A stretch of 64,000 bases of DNA from Acinetobacter indicus CIP 110367 (GCF_000488255.1 NZ_KI530754.1:124001-188000), one strand, 5' to 3'. Shown: positions 27,393 through 36,597, counted from the stretch's first letter. A program made the numbers and translations. Notes: a model not told the origin generated them from the letters alone.

Positions 27393-27830
27393 TCACGCTG
27401 AACATTGAATTACAGGAAATGGATGGGGCTGATGAGCAAATGCCGCATTGTGCCACAGCTCGAACATCGGGATTTTTACATCCAGCGCCAGCGGTAATTT
27501 TTTCGGATTAAATTGCATTTGCTCCAGGCTTGTCCCCCAAGCAATTAAATCCACATCTAAACTGATTTGATGTGAAGGTCGTACCCGCCCGGAATCTGCT
27601 TCTAACTGTTTTAGCAAGGCCAGAATCTGCTCGACACTGTGTTCACTCTTGAGCAGACAGGCGGCATTCCAGTAATCCGCACCAATCCCATCCCGGCACG
27701 GAATCAGATAAATCGAGGAACACTGCAAACGCCCCAAACGCGACAGCGCAGCAAATGCCTGTTGAAAATGCTGTTCAGGATGAGAATTACTCGCCAGTGC
27801 TAGGGCGAAAATCGTTTCGGTGGCGTTCAA
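27393..27830 (-). CDS. folK: FolK-like pyrophosphokinase (divergent HPPK)
   Basis: A 145-residue protein resembling 6-hydroxymethyl-dihydropterin pyrophosphokinase, which makes the activated pterin for folate. Kept are the N-terminal strand ALALASNSHPEQHF and the metal-binding pair in SLDVDLIAWG. The usual GPRxLDLD loop is shortened to VRPSHQISLDVDL, and the C-terminal PHxxxxxRxFVLxPL motif is absent (MFELWHNAAF is in its place). It may therefore be a second, altered copy with the main folK elsewhere in the genome; this is inference. Its start overlaps the end of folB by 44 bases, so the two are translationally linked. Confidence 0.8.
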   Translation of the reverse strand: MNATETIFALALASNSHPEQHFQQAFAALSRLGRLQCSSIYLIPCRDGIGADYWNAACLLKSEHSVEQILALLKQLEADSGRVRPSHQISLDVDLIAWGTSLEQMQFNPKKLPLALDVKIPMFELWHNAAFAHQPHPFPVIQCSA

Positions 27831-28167
27831 GACGAATTCCTACAGATTGGGCTTGCGGGATAATGGCAGGCTTGCGGATGCTAATCATAATCGATTCAAC
27901 TGTAGGATAGTGAGCAAAAAGTGCATCCAGCACCAGCTTTGCTGCATGTTCAATCAATTTTGGCTGAGCGGCCTGAATCACTTGCGCAGAAATTTCGCAA
28001 ATTTCGGCATAGTTCAGGGTATCTTCCAGTTCATCAGAACAGGCAGCCTGCTCCAGACTGCACTGAATGCTTAAGTCCAGCAGCAAAGGCTGGATAATCT
28101 GACGCTCCCAGTTAAAACAGCCCACCACTGTTTCGACCTTTAAGCCTTCAATAATAATTGCGTCCAT
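27787..28167 (-). CDS. folB: Dihydroneopterin aldolase
   Basis: This 126-residue protein has the FolB tunnelling fold pattern: MDAIIIEGLKVETVVGCFNWER with the conserved Glu-rich start, LNYAEICEI, the active-site region and SIRKPAIIPQAQSVGIRLER near the end. It cleaves 7,8-dihydroneopterin to 6-hydroxymethyl-dihydropterin plus glycolaldehyde, directly ahead of the FolK step. It overlaps folK by 44 bases. A hairpin-forming sequence lies in the 120 bases between it and the ABC1 kinase gene upstream. Confidence 0.93.
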   Translation of the reverse strand: MDAIIIEGLKVETVVGCFNWERQIIQPLLLDLSIQCSLEQAACSDELEDTLNYAEICEISAQVIQAAQPKLIEHAAKLVLDALFAHYPTVESIMISIRKPAIIPQAQSVGIRLERHRNDFRPSTGE

Positions 28168-28207
28168 CGGATTACTCGGGCGTGTATAACGTGAATCATC
28201 ACCTGCT

Positions 28208-28247
28208 TGCTACATCAGCATCACGTGTGTCGCTTTGCGATGTAGCA
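28208..28247. repeat. Inverted repeat between ABC1 kinase gene and folB
   Basis: TGCTACATC (28208-28216) and GATGTAGCA (28239-28247) are perfect complements with a 22-base loop. No T-run follows on the minus strand, so it does not look like a simple terminator; it could be a leader or mRNA-processing structure ahead of folB. Confidence 0.5.
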
Positions 28248-28287
28248 GCAACAGCTTGTTGTATAAAAGCTGGGCGATGTCTATAAA

Positions 28288-29586
28288 TTAATGTTTGAGC
28301 AACAGATTTGGGTCCATACTTTGTACCATCTGCAAGCGCTGGTCGGCATAAATGTCGGTATACGGCGCCAGGATACGCATGAAACGGTCAAAGTACAGCA
28401 TTTGCTTGAACAGCAGCGCGAAATCACGCGGGAAACGGATGCCATGACGTTCACCAACCGCCACCATATCCATCATGATGTCATTTAAATCGGCCGGATT
28501 TGAACTGAGGATTTCCTGTGGATCGGCCAGCAGTACACCACTAAACAGACGTTCCAAATCTTGCGCCAGCACTTGGGTGTTAATCTGGGTATCGGTCATG
28601 CCCATTTTCAGCATGTTTTCCGCCATCAGCGTGTAGTCGGTATTCTGCAAGGCATCCATAAAGGCGATACAGGCCGTCCAGACTTCAGGCTTCAGCTGCC
28701 CGACAATACCAAAATCAATAAAACCGACGCGGCCATCTTCCAGCAGCATCAGGTTGCCAGCATGCAGGTCGGCATGGAAACTGTTACACATCATCAGGCT
28801 GCCAAACCAGGTATTCATGGCGGTAATTAACACCTGCGACGGGTCTTTGGCGTACTGCTTCACCACTTCAAAATCGGTTAAAGGCACCCCGAAAAGACGC
28901 TGCATGGTCAACACCCGGCGAGTGGAATACTGATGATACACCTTTGGCGCTGTTGCGGCCTGATTCTGGGTCAGGTTCAGATAATTGACAAAATCATCCA
29001 GGTTTTTGGCTTCTTCAATAAAGTCGACTTCGCGCACCATACGGACTTTAATTTCTTCGACAATATCGGCCAGAGAGGCGAATTTCACTTTCGGTACGGC
29101 TTTTTCCAGCAACTTGGTGGCCCAATGCAATACATTCAGGTCGGTATATAAAATGGTTTCCACACCCGGCTTCTGAACTTTAATCACCACATCTTCGCCC
29201 GAGACCAGCTTGGCAGCATGCACCTGGGCAATAGAAGCCGAAGCCAGCGGGGTTTCATCAATCGAGGCAAAAATTTCGCCTAAATCACGCCCGGCGAATT
29301 CTGAAGCCAGCACCTGCTGTACATAGCTAAACGGCAATGATGGAGTTTGATCTAAACAGCCCTGAAACTCTTCCACATACTCACGTGGAAACAAAGATGG
29401 CGTGCTGGCAATAAACTGTCCCAGCTTGATATAGGTTGAACCGAGCGATTCAAAGGTTTCACGCATCAGTTTGGCGTTGCTGGGTTTTTCAGTCGCATAT
29501 TTCAGGCCGGCTTTGGCCGCCACGACCGCCGTTTCGCCCATACGCGCCACGGAACGAAGGCCATCTAACCAGATATTGTTTTTCAT
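28288..29586 (-). CDS. AarF/UbiB family ABC1 kinase-like protein
   Basis: A 432-residue protein of the atypical ABC1 kinase family. It shows the family motif KLGQ near residue 56, an Ala-rich loop ASASIAQVHAAKL in place of the Gly-rich loop, VIKVQKPGV with the Lys, the catalytic-type FHADLHAGN, and FIDFGIVG as the DFG region. Family members support ubiquinone synthesis or act on lipids. It lacks the C-terminal membrane helices of UbiB, so it should be a separate ABC1 protein rather than UbiB. The upstream MoeB-like gene ends 59 bases before it and folB follows after 120 bases. Confidence 0.88.
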   Translation of the reverse strand: MKNNIWLDGLRSVARMGETAVVAAKAGLKYATEKPSNAKLMRETFESLGSTYIKLGQFIASTPSLFPREYVEEFQGCLDQTPSLPFSYVQQVLASEFAGRDLGEIFASIDETPLASASIAQVHAAKLVSGEDVVIKVQKPGVETILYTDLNVLHWATKLLEKAVPKVKFASLADIVEEIKVRMVREVDFIEEAKNLDDFVNYLNLTQNQAATAPKVYHQYSTRRVLTMQRLFGVPLTDFEVVKQYAKDPSQVLITAMNTWFGSLMMCNSFHADLHAGNLMLLEDGRVGFIDFGIVGQLKPEVWTACIAFMDALQNTDYTLMAENMLKMGMTDTQINTQVLAQDLERLFSGVLLADPQEILSSNPADLNDIMMDMVAVGERHGIRFPRDFALLFKQMLYFDRFMRILAPYTDIYADQRLQMVQSMDPNLLLKH

Positions 29587-29645
29587 AATGTCTTCGATGA
29601 AATTAAATTTGAGTCAGTGTAGCAAAAATTTGATGTCAGATAGAT

Positions 29646-30419
29646 TTATCTTACCTGACAGCATGGGCAATTTCGGTCTTTTTCAAATGCCAGCAGGCGC
29701 TGTTTTAAACTCAGCCCATCCCAGAGCAGCAGCTTCTGTTTTAACGCAGCAATTCCCAGTCCTAAATAGATCAAGGCATGATGTGCCTGTAAACTGGCCA
29801 TCACATTCGGAGTCGTGGTCAGCACACCGGAATCGGCGCAGCGCAGGCTTTCATTGGCCTGATCTTCTTTTGGAAACAGGCATTCATAACAAGCCGAATC
29901 GCCTTCCACCATAAACAGCTGGCCCTGAAAACCAATAGCCGAGGCGCTAATCAGCGCCACCTGATGCTGCACACAAACACGGTTGACCAGATAACGGGTA
30001 CTGAAATTATCGCAGCCATCCAAAACCAGATCCTGCTGGGCAATCAGTTCGGCAGCATTGCTGTCATCCAGTTTGGCTGTGATGGCATGCACCTGAATAT
30101 GCGGATTAATCTTTTGCAGACGCTTGGCCAGAATGTCGGCCTTATAGAAGCCTAAATCTTCTGCGCTATAGGCAATTTGACGTTGCAGGTTACTGATTTC
30201 AATCGTATCTGCATCAATGAGGGTGATTTTTCCGACCCCGGCGCGCGCCAACAGTTCGGCACTGCTACAGCCTATACCGCCACAACCGACAATCAGCACA
30301 TTGGCCAGTTTTAATTTTTCCTGCGCTTCGATATCCCAACCATCCAGCAAAATCTGGCGACTATATAAATGCATTTCTGCATCGTTCAGTTCCTGCCAGT
30401 TATCCTCAAGTGTCACCAT
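29646..30419 (-). CDS. HesA/MoeB/ThiF family adenylyltransferase
   Basis: A 257-residue E1-like enzyme that should adenylate the C-terminal Gly-Gly of a small sulfur carrier (MoaD or ThiS). The nucleotide loop GCGGIGCSSAELLARAGVG is near residues 47-65, followed by DADTIEISNLQRQ. Zinc-type pairs CYEC and CPCC are visible, the last near the C-terminus. There is no fused rhodanese domain. Neither moaD nor thiS is adjacent, so MoeB versus ThiF cannot be settled; the MoeB-type layout is the closer match. Confidence 0.85.
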   Translation of the reverse strand: MVTLEDNWQELNDAEMHLYSRQILLDGWDIEAQEKLKLANVLIVGCGGIGCSSAELLARAGVGKITLIDADTIEISNLQRQIAYSAEDLGFYKADILAKRLQKINPHIQVHAITAKLDDSNAAELIAQQDLVLDGCDNFSTRYLVNRVCVQHQVALISASAIGFQGQLFMVEGDSACYECLFPKEDQANESLRCADSGVLTTTPNVMASLQAHHALIYLGLGIAALKQKLLLWDGLSLKQRLLAFEKDRNCPCCQVR

Positions 30420-30713
30420 TTATCTTCCTGTTTTTTGCTGGCTATAGTGTAATTCGATTGATTTTTTTTAACAGCCTTACCCGCTGTTTTTTCGGTTTTC
30501 GCCACCCTTCGTTTTATGTACAACCTCTTGGTCTGGATGATATGTAAACAACTGTCTTGCCTGATGCGCTTTTGTTGAGCGCAGATATTGTTTTACCCTG
30601 AATCTGTATGAGTTAGGTGAGACCGCTACGCGAAGCACAAAAATCGTTTTACTCTGCTTGTGAATGAGTTCTTTTGCGTAAAAGCGCATTTACTGACATC
30701 AGGAGCAAAGCAC

Positions 30714-31214
30714 ATGAACGATCAACATAACCGCGACAAATTATGGGAACTGATTAAAGATGTACGCTTCACCATGATCAGTCACCACACCGAAACCCAA
30801 GAAATTCATGCACAGCCAATGACCATGCTCAATTCTGAAAAGCTGCATGAACGTCAGAATTTGTATTTTATTTTGCGTGACAGCAATGATCTGGTGACAG
30901 CAGTGACCAGCGGCCGTAACCAGATTGGTCTGGCGTTTTCCAAACCTTCAGACGGGATTTATGTGTCGATGAGTGCACATGCGCAAATCAGTACCGATCG
31001 CGCCCTGATTGATCAGCTCTGGAATCCATGGGCGGAAAACTGGTTTAATGGCAAGGATGATCCTTCGGTACGTGTTCTGGTGGCAGAAGCGATTAGTGCC
31101 GAATACTGGAATGTCACCGACAATAAAGTCACCCAGTTATTTAAAGTACTGAAAGGCAATCTGACCGGTAAAACTGGTGAACCCAATTCTGAACACCAGA
31201 AAATGGATTTATAA
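30714..31214 (+). CDS. Pyridoxamine 5'-phosphate oxidase-like general stress protein
   Basis: A 166-residue soluble protein with the split-barrel PNPOx-like pattern of general stress protein 26: WELIKDVRFTMISHH, AQPMTMLNSEKLHE, LYFILRDSNDL, then SMSAHAQISTDR and LWNPWAENWF. Such proteins bind a flavin; the substrate is usually unknown. The frame runs further upstream, but ATG 30714 with AGGAG at good spacing is chosen. It is a single unit, ended by a terminator shared with the convergent acyl-CoA synthetase gene. Confidence 0.88.
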   Translation: MNDQHNRDKLWELIKDVRFTMISHHTETQEIHAQPMTMLNSEKLHERQNLYFILRDSNDLVTAVTSGRNQIGLAFSKPSDGIYVSMSAHAQISTDRALIDQLWNPWAENWFNGKDDPSVRVLVAEAISAEYWNVTDNKVTQLFKVLKGNLTGKTGEPNSEHQKMDL

Positions 31215-31242
31215 CAGCCACATATACGCCTTGAAATAGCCC

Positions 31243-31293
31243 TAAAAAGTCACGCCTTGACCTATTTTTCGCAGGCGCTAGCGTGACTTTTTA
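31243..31293. terminator. Bidirectional hairpin between convergent genes
   Basis: AAAAAGTCACGC (31244-31255) and GCGTGACTTTTT (31281-31292) pair over twelve bases. The loop is 25 bases. It can serve both the PNPOx-like gene and the acyl-CoA synthetase gene, although it lies about 100 bases after the stop of the latter. Confidence 0.7.
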
Positions 31294-31393
31294 TAGATAA
31301 AAATAAAACTGATAAAAATCAATATCAAGAAACCAAATGTAATGACATACAAATTACATAAATTAAATAATTTTAATTGTCTTCTATCTCCTC

Positions 31394-33034
31394 TTAACTG
31401 ACTTTTTCCAACAGTATCTGTTTATCAATTTCCTGCTGCTTAAGGATATTGCGTTGAATCTTGCCGCTGGAGGTTTTGGGTAAAGCCTCAACAAATTCAA
31501 TCTCTTTCGGATAGGCATGTTTGGATAAACGTGAACGCACATAATGCTGCAGTTTTTGTTCCAGTGCTGGACTCGCAGCAAATTGCGCTTTTAGCACCAC
31601 AAAGGCTTTGACGATTTCAGTACGTTCCGGGTCCGGTTTACCGATCACCGCCGATTCCAGCACTTCTTCACATTCCAGCAAGGTGCTTTCCACATCAAAT
31701 GGACCGACCCGATAGCCCGAAGTTGTAATGACATCGTCCGCACGTCCAATAAAATCAATCCCGCCCAGTTCATTTAAACGTACCGTATCACCAGTTAAAT
31801 AATACTGGCCCACAAAGGATTTACGGTTATGTCCGGCATAGCCTTTAAACCACATTAATGGAGATTGTGATTCATCCAGCGCCAGCGTGCCAATTTCACC
31901 CGCGGCAACTTCCTGATGCTGTGCATTTAATACCGCAAAACGATGTCCCGGAATGGCATAACCGGCCGAGCCCACTTTTTTGTGATGTTCCAGCGCATGA
32001 TGATTGGCAATCACCATGCCCAGTTCAGTTTGTCCGTACTGATCGTAAACATTGACCTCGAGATCCTGTTTAAACCAGTGAATAACTTCTGGGGTTAGTG
32101 GCTCACCGGCACTGCTGACCACGCGCAAGGTTTTAGGTACACCGGCAAATTTTTCTTTAAAGCCAAAGAACATACGAAATGCTGTGGGTGAACCGGCCAA
32201 ATTGCTAACCTGATATTTTTGAATAACTTCCAGTGCGTGATCGACACTAAATGGTCGTTCATCCATGATAATACTATGCCCCAGACTGAGCGGCCCGGTA
32301 ATACCATAATACAGCCCATAGGCCCAGCCTGGATCAGCCAGATTCCAGAACGAATCTTCAGCACGTAAATCCACCGCATGCTGCATATAACCTTTAAAGG
32401 CCAGCAAGGCTTTTAAAGGCACCGGCACCGATTTTGCCAGACCCGTAGTACCCGAAGTAAACATCATCAGGAAGTCATCATCAAAGCTGCGCAGTACCGG
32501 CTCAAAACTGGCTGAATACTGATTCAGCTGCTGCCAGAAATCGGCATCACTTGTTCCGGCTGCTTCGGCACCGACAGTTAATATACCAATCTGCTGCAAC
32601 GAACTCAGTTTGGCGCGTTGCTCGGTATGGGTCACAATAAAGCGGGTATTGGCAGTCTCGAGCCGGTGTTCAATCGCTTTCGACTCAAAGGCCGTAAATA
32701 GCGGCTGATAGACCGCGCCCATCCGCCAGGTGGCCAATACGGTAATCAGTAATTCCGGAGTTCTTGGCAGCAGACCGGCAATACAGTCGCCTGCTCTTAA
32801 ACCCTTAGCCTGAAAATAATTGGCCAGCTTGCCCGAAGCCTCAGCCAGCTGATCAAAACTCCAACGAGCTGATTCACCCTGCTTGCCTTCCCAGATCAGT
32901 GCAGTATGCTGCTGTCCAGAATATCGGCCACAGCATTCGGTATAGGCATTCAGTGCCTGTGCCGTTCCCTGTAACTGGGTAGCAATCAGTTGTTCCAAAT
33001 TAAAATCTTGATAGGCGTCTTGCAACGTTTTCAT
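31394..33034 (-). CDS. Acyl-CoA synthetase (AMP-forming)
   Basis: A 546-residue AMP-binding enzyme. The phosphate-binding motif TSGTTGLAKS is at residues 193-202, YDQYGQTELG is the A5 motif, YLTGDTVR the A7 motif, and PKTSSGKIQR near the C-terminus holds the Lys needed for adenylation. This is the acetyl/medium-chain acyl-CoA synthetase subgroup; the actual acid cannot be read from the sequence. It activates a carboxylic acid for the acyl-CoA dehydrogenase and SDR genes upstream in the same direction. The 298-base gap ahead of it holds two inverted repeats and may contain its own promoter. Confidence 0.9.
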   Translation of the reverse strand: MKTLQDAYQDFNLEQLIATQLQGTAQALNAYTECCGRYSGQQHTALIWEGKQGESARWSFDQLAEASGKLANYFQAKGLRAGDCIAGLLPRTPELLITVLATWRMGAVYQPLFTAFESKAIEHRLETANTRFIVTHTEQRAKLSSLQQIGILTVGAEAAGTSDADFWQQLNQYSASFEPVLRSFDDDFLMMFTSGTTGLAKSVPVPLKALLAFKGYMQHAVDLRAEDSFWNLADPGWAYGLYYGITGPLSLGHSIIMDERPFSVDHALEVIQKYQVSNLAGSPTAFRMFFGFKEKFAGVPKTLRVVSSAGEPLTPEVIHWFKQDLEVNVYDQYGQTELGMVIANHHALEHHKKVGSAGYAIPGHRFAVLNAQHQEVAAGEIGTLALDESQSPLMWFKGYAGHNRKSFVGQYYLTGDTVRLNELGGIDFIGRADDVITTSGYRVGPFDVESTLLECEEVLESAVIGKPDPERTEIVKAFVVLKAQFAASPALEQKLQHYVRSRLSKHAYPKEIEFVEALPKTSSGKIQRNILKQQEIDKQILLEKVS

Positions 33035-33130
33035 GGGGGCAACCTCTTATCCTTCGGGGCGATTGATCTGCAAAAACATCCGTATTGCAGGACGTGTTCC
33101 TTGTTGTTTTCATGCCATCGGGCTGATGGT

Positions 33131-33151
33131 CTGCAGTCCATCCGACTGCAG
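33131..33151. promoter_or_regulatory. Inverted repeat, possible operator
   Basis: CTGCAGT / ACTGCAG with a seven-base spacer lies about 100 bases upstream of the acyl-CoA synthetase start. Confidence 0.35.
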
Positions 33152-33235
33152 GGTTATTTCTTATACGGCTATTTTTAGGTTGTGCCCATGCAAAGTGGTC
33201 TTCACATGGGAGATGGGTTAGATGATGAATAGCAT

Positions 33236-33258
33236 CTTATGCTTCAGTTCAGCATAAG
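33236..33258. promoter_or_regulatory. Inverted repeat, possible operator or mRNA hairpin
   Basis: CTTATGCT / AGCATAAG with a seven-base spacer lies about 75 bases after the acyl-CoA dehydrogenase stop. There is no T-run, so it is not a standard terminator. Confidence 0.4.
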
Positions 33259-33332
33259 GACAGCGCGACTGCAATTTCCATTGGCCTCAATCGTGATGCC
33301 GTGTTTGGACATATTGCTGTATCAATGCCGGT

Positions 33333-34469
33333 TTAAGGCTGGGTCACAGCCCGGGCGATTACCAAACGCTGAATATCCGAAGCGCCTTCATAAATCTGGC
33401 TAACCCGAACATCGCGGTAAATCCGTTCTACCGGGAAGTCGGACACATAACCATAACCGCCATGAATCTGGATGGCATCGGAGCAGACGCGCTCTGCCAT
33501 GGTTGAAGCAAACAGTTTGGCCATCGAAGCCTCTTTTAAACACGGTAAACCGGCATCTTTTAAGCTGGCTGCATGCAAAATCAACTGACGCGCCGCTTCA
33601 ATTTGCGTGGCCATATCGGCCAGACGAAAAGCCACTGCCTGATGTTGCACGATCTCAACCCCAAAGGCTTTACGTTCATTGGCATATTCCACGGCGGCAT
33701 CTAAAGCAGCACGCGCCATCCCCACCGATTGGGCAGCAATCCCGATCCGGCCTGACTCCAGATTGGACAAAGCAATTTTATAGCCTTCGCCTTCCTGACC
33801 GAGCAGATGATCAGCTGGAATACGGCATTGATCCAGCACAATAGTCGCCGTATCGGAACAATGCTGCCCCATTTTGTCTTCTAAACGCGATACGATATAT
33901 CCGGGGTTCTCGGTCGGGACCAAAAAGCAGGAAATGCCTTTTTTGCCAGCAGATTTATCGGTCACAGCAAAGACCAAAGCCAGCTGGGCGTGTTTACCAG
34001 TGGTAATAAACTGCTTAGTGCCATTTAATATCCAGCTGTCACCATCACGTTCAGCCTTGCATTCGATGGCACTAGCATCGGAACCGACTTGCGGTTCGGT
34101 CAGGCAAAAACAGCCTAACCATTCACCGGTCGCCAGTTTGGTCAGATAATGCTGTTTTTGCGCTTCAGTGCCATAACGCTGAATGATGCCGCACGGTAAA
34201 GAGTTTTGCACACTCACAATCGTCGAAATCGCACCATCTCCTGCGGCAATTTCCTCTAAAGCCAGCACCAGCGAGATATAATCCAGACCGGCACCACCCC
34301 ACTGTTCCGATACAGTCATACCCAGTGCACCTAAAGCGCCCAGCTCTTTCAGTTCCTGTGCCGGAAACTGTGCGGTTTTATCGCGTTCGGCTGCGGTCGG
34401 TTTCAATTTCTCCTGCGCATAGCTACGCATCATGTCCTGAACCATTTTTTGTTGTTCATTTAAAATCAT
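33333..34469 (-). CDS. Acyl-CoA dehydrogenase
   Basis: A 378-residue flavoprotein of the short/medium-chain acyl-CoA dehydrogenase type. It shows the family signatures CFCLTEPQVGSDASAI and QIHGGYGYVSDFPVERIYRD, with the catalytic Glu in QIYEGASDIQRLVIAR near the C-terminus (position as in short-chain and short/branched-chain enzymes). It introduces the first double bond into an acyl-CoA and passes electrons to ETF. It lies between the SDR and the acyl-CoA synthetase genes, all in one direction, and probably works on the same substrate. Confidence 0.93.
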   Translation of the reverse strand: MILNEQQKMVQDMMRSYAQEKLKPTAAERDKTAQFPAQELKELGALGALGMTVSEQWGGAGLDYISLVLALEEIAAGDGAISTIVSVQNSLPCGIIQRYGTEAQKQHYLTKLATGEWLGCFCLTEPQVGSDASAIECKAERDGDSWILNGTKQFITTGKHAQLALVFAVTDKSAGKKGISCFLVPTENPGYIVSRLEDKMGQHCSDTATIVLDQCRIPADHLLGQEGEGYKIALSNLESGRIGIAAQSVGMARAALDAAVEYANERKAFGVEIVQHQAVAFRLADMATQIEAARQLILHAASLKDAGLPCLKEASMAKLFASTMAERVCSDAIQIHGGYGYVSDFPVERIYRDVRVSQIYEGASDIQRLVIARAVTQP

Positions 34470-34647
34470 TGCTTTCTCGTTCTCATTACGTTGGATTCGG
34501 CTGAAGTACGCTGGCTGATCTAAAAACTTGGGGGATGGTCTAGCTGCAGCATCAGCACGACAACCAGACCAGATGGGTTTATCTTATTTTTATTTACTTA
34601 GGCTATTTATTTAACCCAGCAAAGGGCTGCTTTTTTAAGCATTGTAC

Positions 34648-35418
34648 TTATTTAGGCTGCATCCGGATCGCACCATCCAGACGAATCACCTCACCATTCA
34701 AATAGCCATTTTCAAAAATCTGTCCTACCAACTGGGCAAACTCATGTGGCTTAGCCAGACGCGGTGGATATGGCACCATCTGCCCCAAAGCATCCTGCAC
34801 ATGCTGTGGAAAGGCTTTCAGCATTGGTGTTTCCATAATCCCCGGTGCAATGGTCATCACGCGGATCGATTCACGGGCCAGTTCACGCGCTAGCGGCAAG
34901 GTCATCGCCACAATCGCACCTTTGGACGCAGAATAGGCCGCCTGACCAATCTGTCCTTCATACGCCGCCACTGAAGCGGTATTGACAATTACACCGCGCT
35001 CTTCTTCACCAGCTTGCAGTTGATATTTGGCCATCAGCTGCGCAGCAAAACGAATCATGTTAAAGCTGCCACTGACATTAATGTCCAGCACTTTCTGGAA
35101 CATGCTTAAGCTATGTAAGCCTTCTTTGCCCAGCACTTTGGCTGAAGGTGCGATGCCGGCACAGTTGACCAGACCATTTAACTGGCCATAGTGCTGCTCA
35201 ATCTCGGCAAAGAATTGCTCTACCGCGGCTTCATCGGTCACATCCAGCGCCTTAAACTGGGCTTTTTCACCCAATTGCTGTGCCATTTGCGTACCCAGCT
35301 CCTGATTCATATCGACCAGAATGACATTGGCCCCCTGCTCCACCAGATACTGTGCAGTAGCAGCGCCCAAACCAGATGCACCACCGGTAACCACACATAC
35401 TTTTCCTTGAATCTTCAT
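34648..35418 (-). CDS. SDR family 3-hydroxyacyl-CoA dehydrogenase-like protein
   Basis: A 256-residue short-chain dehydrogenase similar to the HSD17B10 type (2-methyl-3-hydroxybutyryl-CoA or 3-hydroxyacyl-CoA dehydrogenase). The cofactor motif TGGASGLG is near residues 12-19, an Asp at the end of strand two (LVDMN) indicates NAD preference, and the active site is NTASVAAYEGQIGQAAYSASK. It would oxidise the hydroxyacyl-CoA later in the same degradation path as the acyl-CoA dehydrogenase. No enoyl-CoA hydratase or thiolase is adjacent. It is the first gene of the module and is divergent from the AraC-type regulator. Confidence 0.9.
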   Translation of the reverse strand: MKIQGKVCVVTGGASGLGAATAQYLVEQGANVILVDMNQELGTQMAQQLGEKAQFKALDVTDEAAVEQFFAEIEQHYGQLNGLVNCAGIAPSAKVLGKEGLHSLSMFQKVLDINVSGSFNMIRFAAQLMAKYQLQAGEEERGVIVNTASVAAYEGQIGQAAYSASKGAIVAMTLPLARELARESIRVMTIAPGIMETPMLKAFPQHVQDALGQMVPYPPRLAKPHEFAQLVGQIFENGYLNGEVIRLDGAIRMQPK

Positions 35419-35577
35419 TTTATTTTCCCAAATAGTTTTGTTATCAATGACACATACTCGACTTAAGATGCAGAGTAATCAGACTCCAGCTTGAGTACAA
35501 TTTCCAAATACAGCATCCTGCATGATGCCTTTGAACAATAGCATTTTTAACATAATTTTAAATTGAATAGACACGCG

Positions 35578-36597
35578 ATGACGCCATCCCATTTGCATTA
35601 TAGTAAAGGCACCATTTCTATTGCACTGGTGCATGAAGCACTGCAAGCCGCCCAGCAGCAAGGGGTGGAAATTCACTCCATTCTGACCCGGGCCGGTATT
35701 CCGCTGGAGCTGATGCATTCGGCCAAAGCGCGGGTGTCGGTGCTGCAATATGGGCAGCTGTGGATTGCCCTGGCCGATGCCATGAATGATGAGTTTTTTG
35801 GTATGGACAGCCATCCGCTGCGCCGTGGCAGTTATCGTTTATTGTCCAAATGGGTCTACTCTGCCGATACCATTGAAACCGCACTGAAAGAGATTCTAAA
35901 GTTTTTCAACCTAATTCTGGATGATCTGCGCGGGGAACTGCAGCTCAACAAAGATGCTGCTGTGCTGACCCTTCATGATCGGGCGCAGCCCAAAGCCATG
36001 TTCAGTTATGCGACTTATTTAATGCTGGTGCATAGCCTGATCTGCTGGCTCAGTGGACAGCGCATTGCCATTCAAAAAATCGAACTAAAATGCCCGGCTC
36101 CAAGCGATGATGCAGATTATCGGGTGCGCTTTTGTGAAAACATTCGCTATGAACAACCCGACAACCGAATCTATTTTGATGCGCAGGCTTTGGGTCTAAA
36201 AATCAAGCAGGATGAGCGCAGCTGGAAACGCTTTTTACAGCAAACCCCGTATAACCTGCTGGTGCGTTTTAAAAATCCGCATGCGTTAAGCACGATGATT
36301 CGCAAACAACTGATGCAGCGTCCGCCAAGTGAATGGCTGGAACTGCATGAACTGACCCGACAACTGAATATGTCAGGCGCCACTTTTCAGCGCCGTTTAA
36401 AACAGGAAGGTACCAGCTATCAGCAACTGAAAAATGAAATCCGCCGCGATACCGCGATTGAACTGCTATCGAAAACCGAGCTATCGCTACAAGATATTAG
36501 TGAACGGCTGAATTTTCATGATCCAAGTGCCTTTCACCGAGCCTTTAAAAAGTGGACTGGCTTAAATCCGGGGGCCTACCGGCAGAATCAAAGCTAG
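35578..36597 (+). CDS. AraC family transcriptional regulator
   Basis: A 339-residue regulator with an N-terminal ligand domain of the OruR/ArgR-like Arabinose_bd type and a C-terminal double helix-turn-helix (about residues 235-335). The second HTH reads LQDISERLNFHDPSAFHRAFKKWTG in outline, with the typical SxFHRAFKKWTGxxPxxYR signature. The frame opens at a TTG (35563), but the ATG at 35578 is more likely. It is divergent from the acyl-CoA module, with 159 bases between them, so it is the natural candidate to control that module, probably in response to its acid or acyl-CoA. Confidence 0.9.
   Translation: MTPSHLHYSKGTISIALVHEALQAAQQQGVEIHSILTRAGIPLELMHSAKARVSVLQYGQLWIALADAMNDEFFGMDSHPLRRGSYRLLSKWVYSADTIETALKEILKFFNLILDDLRGELQLNKDAAVLTLHDRAQPKAMFSYATYLMLVHSLICWLSGQRIAIQKIELKCPAPSDDADYRVRFCENIRYEQPDNRIYFDAQALGLKIKQDERSWKRFLQQTPYNLLVRFKNPHALSTMIRKQLMQRPPSEWLELHELTRQLNMSGATFQRRLKQEGTSYQQLKNEIRRDTAIELLSKTELSLQDISERLNFHDPSAFHRAFKKWTGLNPGAYRQNQS

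Noticed and set aside
30477-30689. Minus-strand 70-codon frame between the MoeB-like and PNPOx-like genes
   Set aside because: Basic, low-complexity sequence without ribosome site; overlaps the leader of the PNPOx-like gene.
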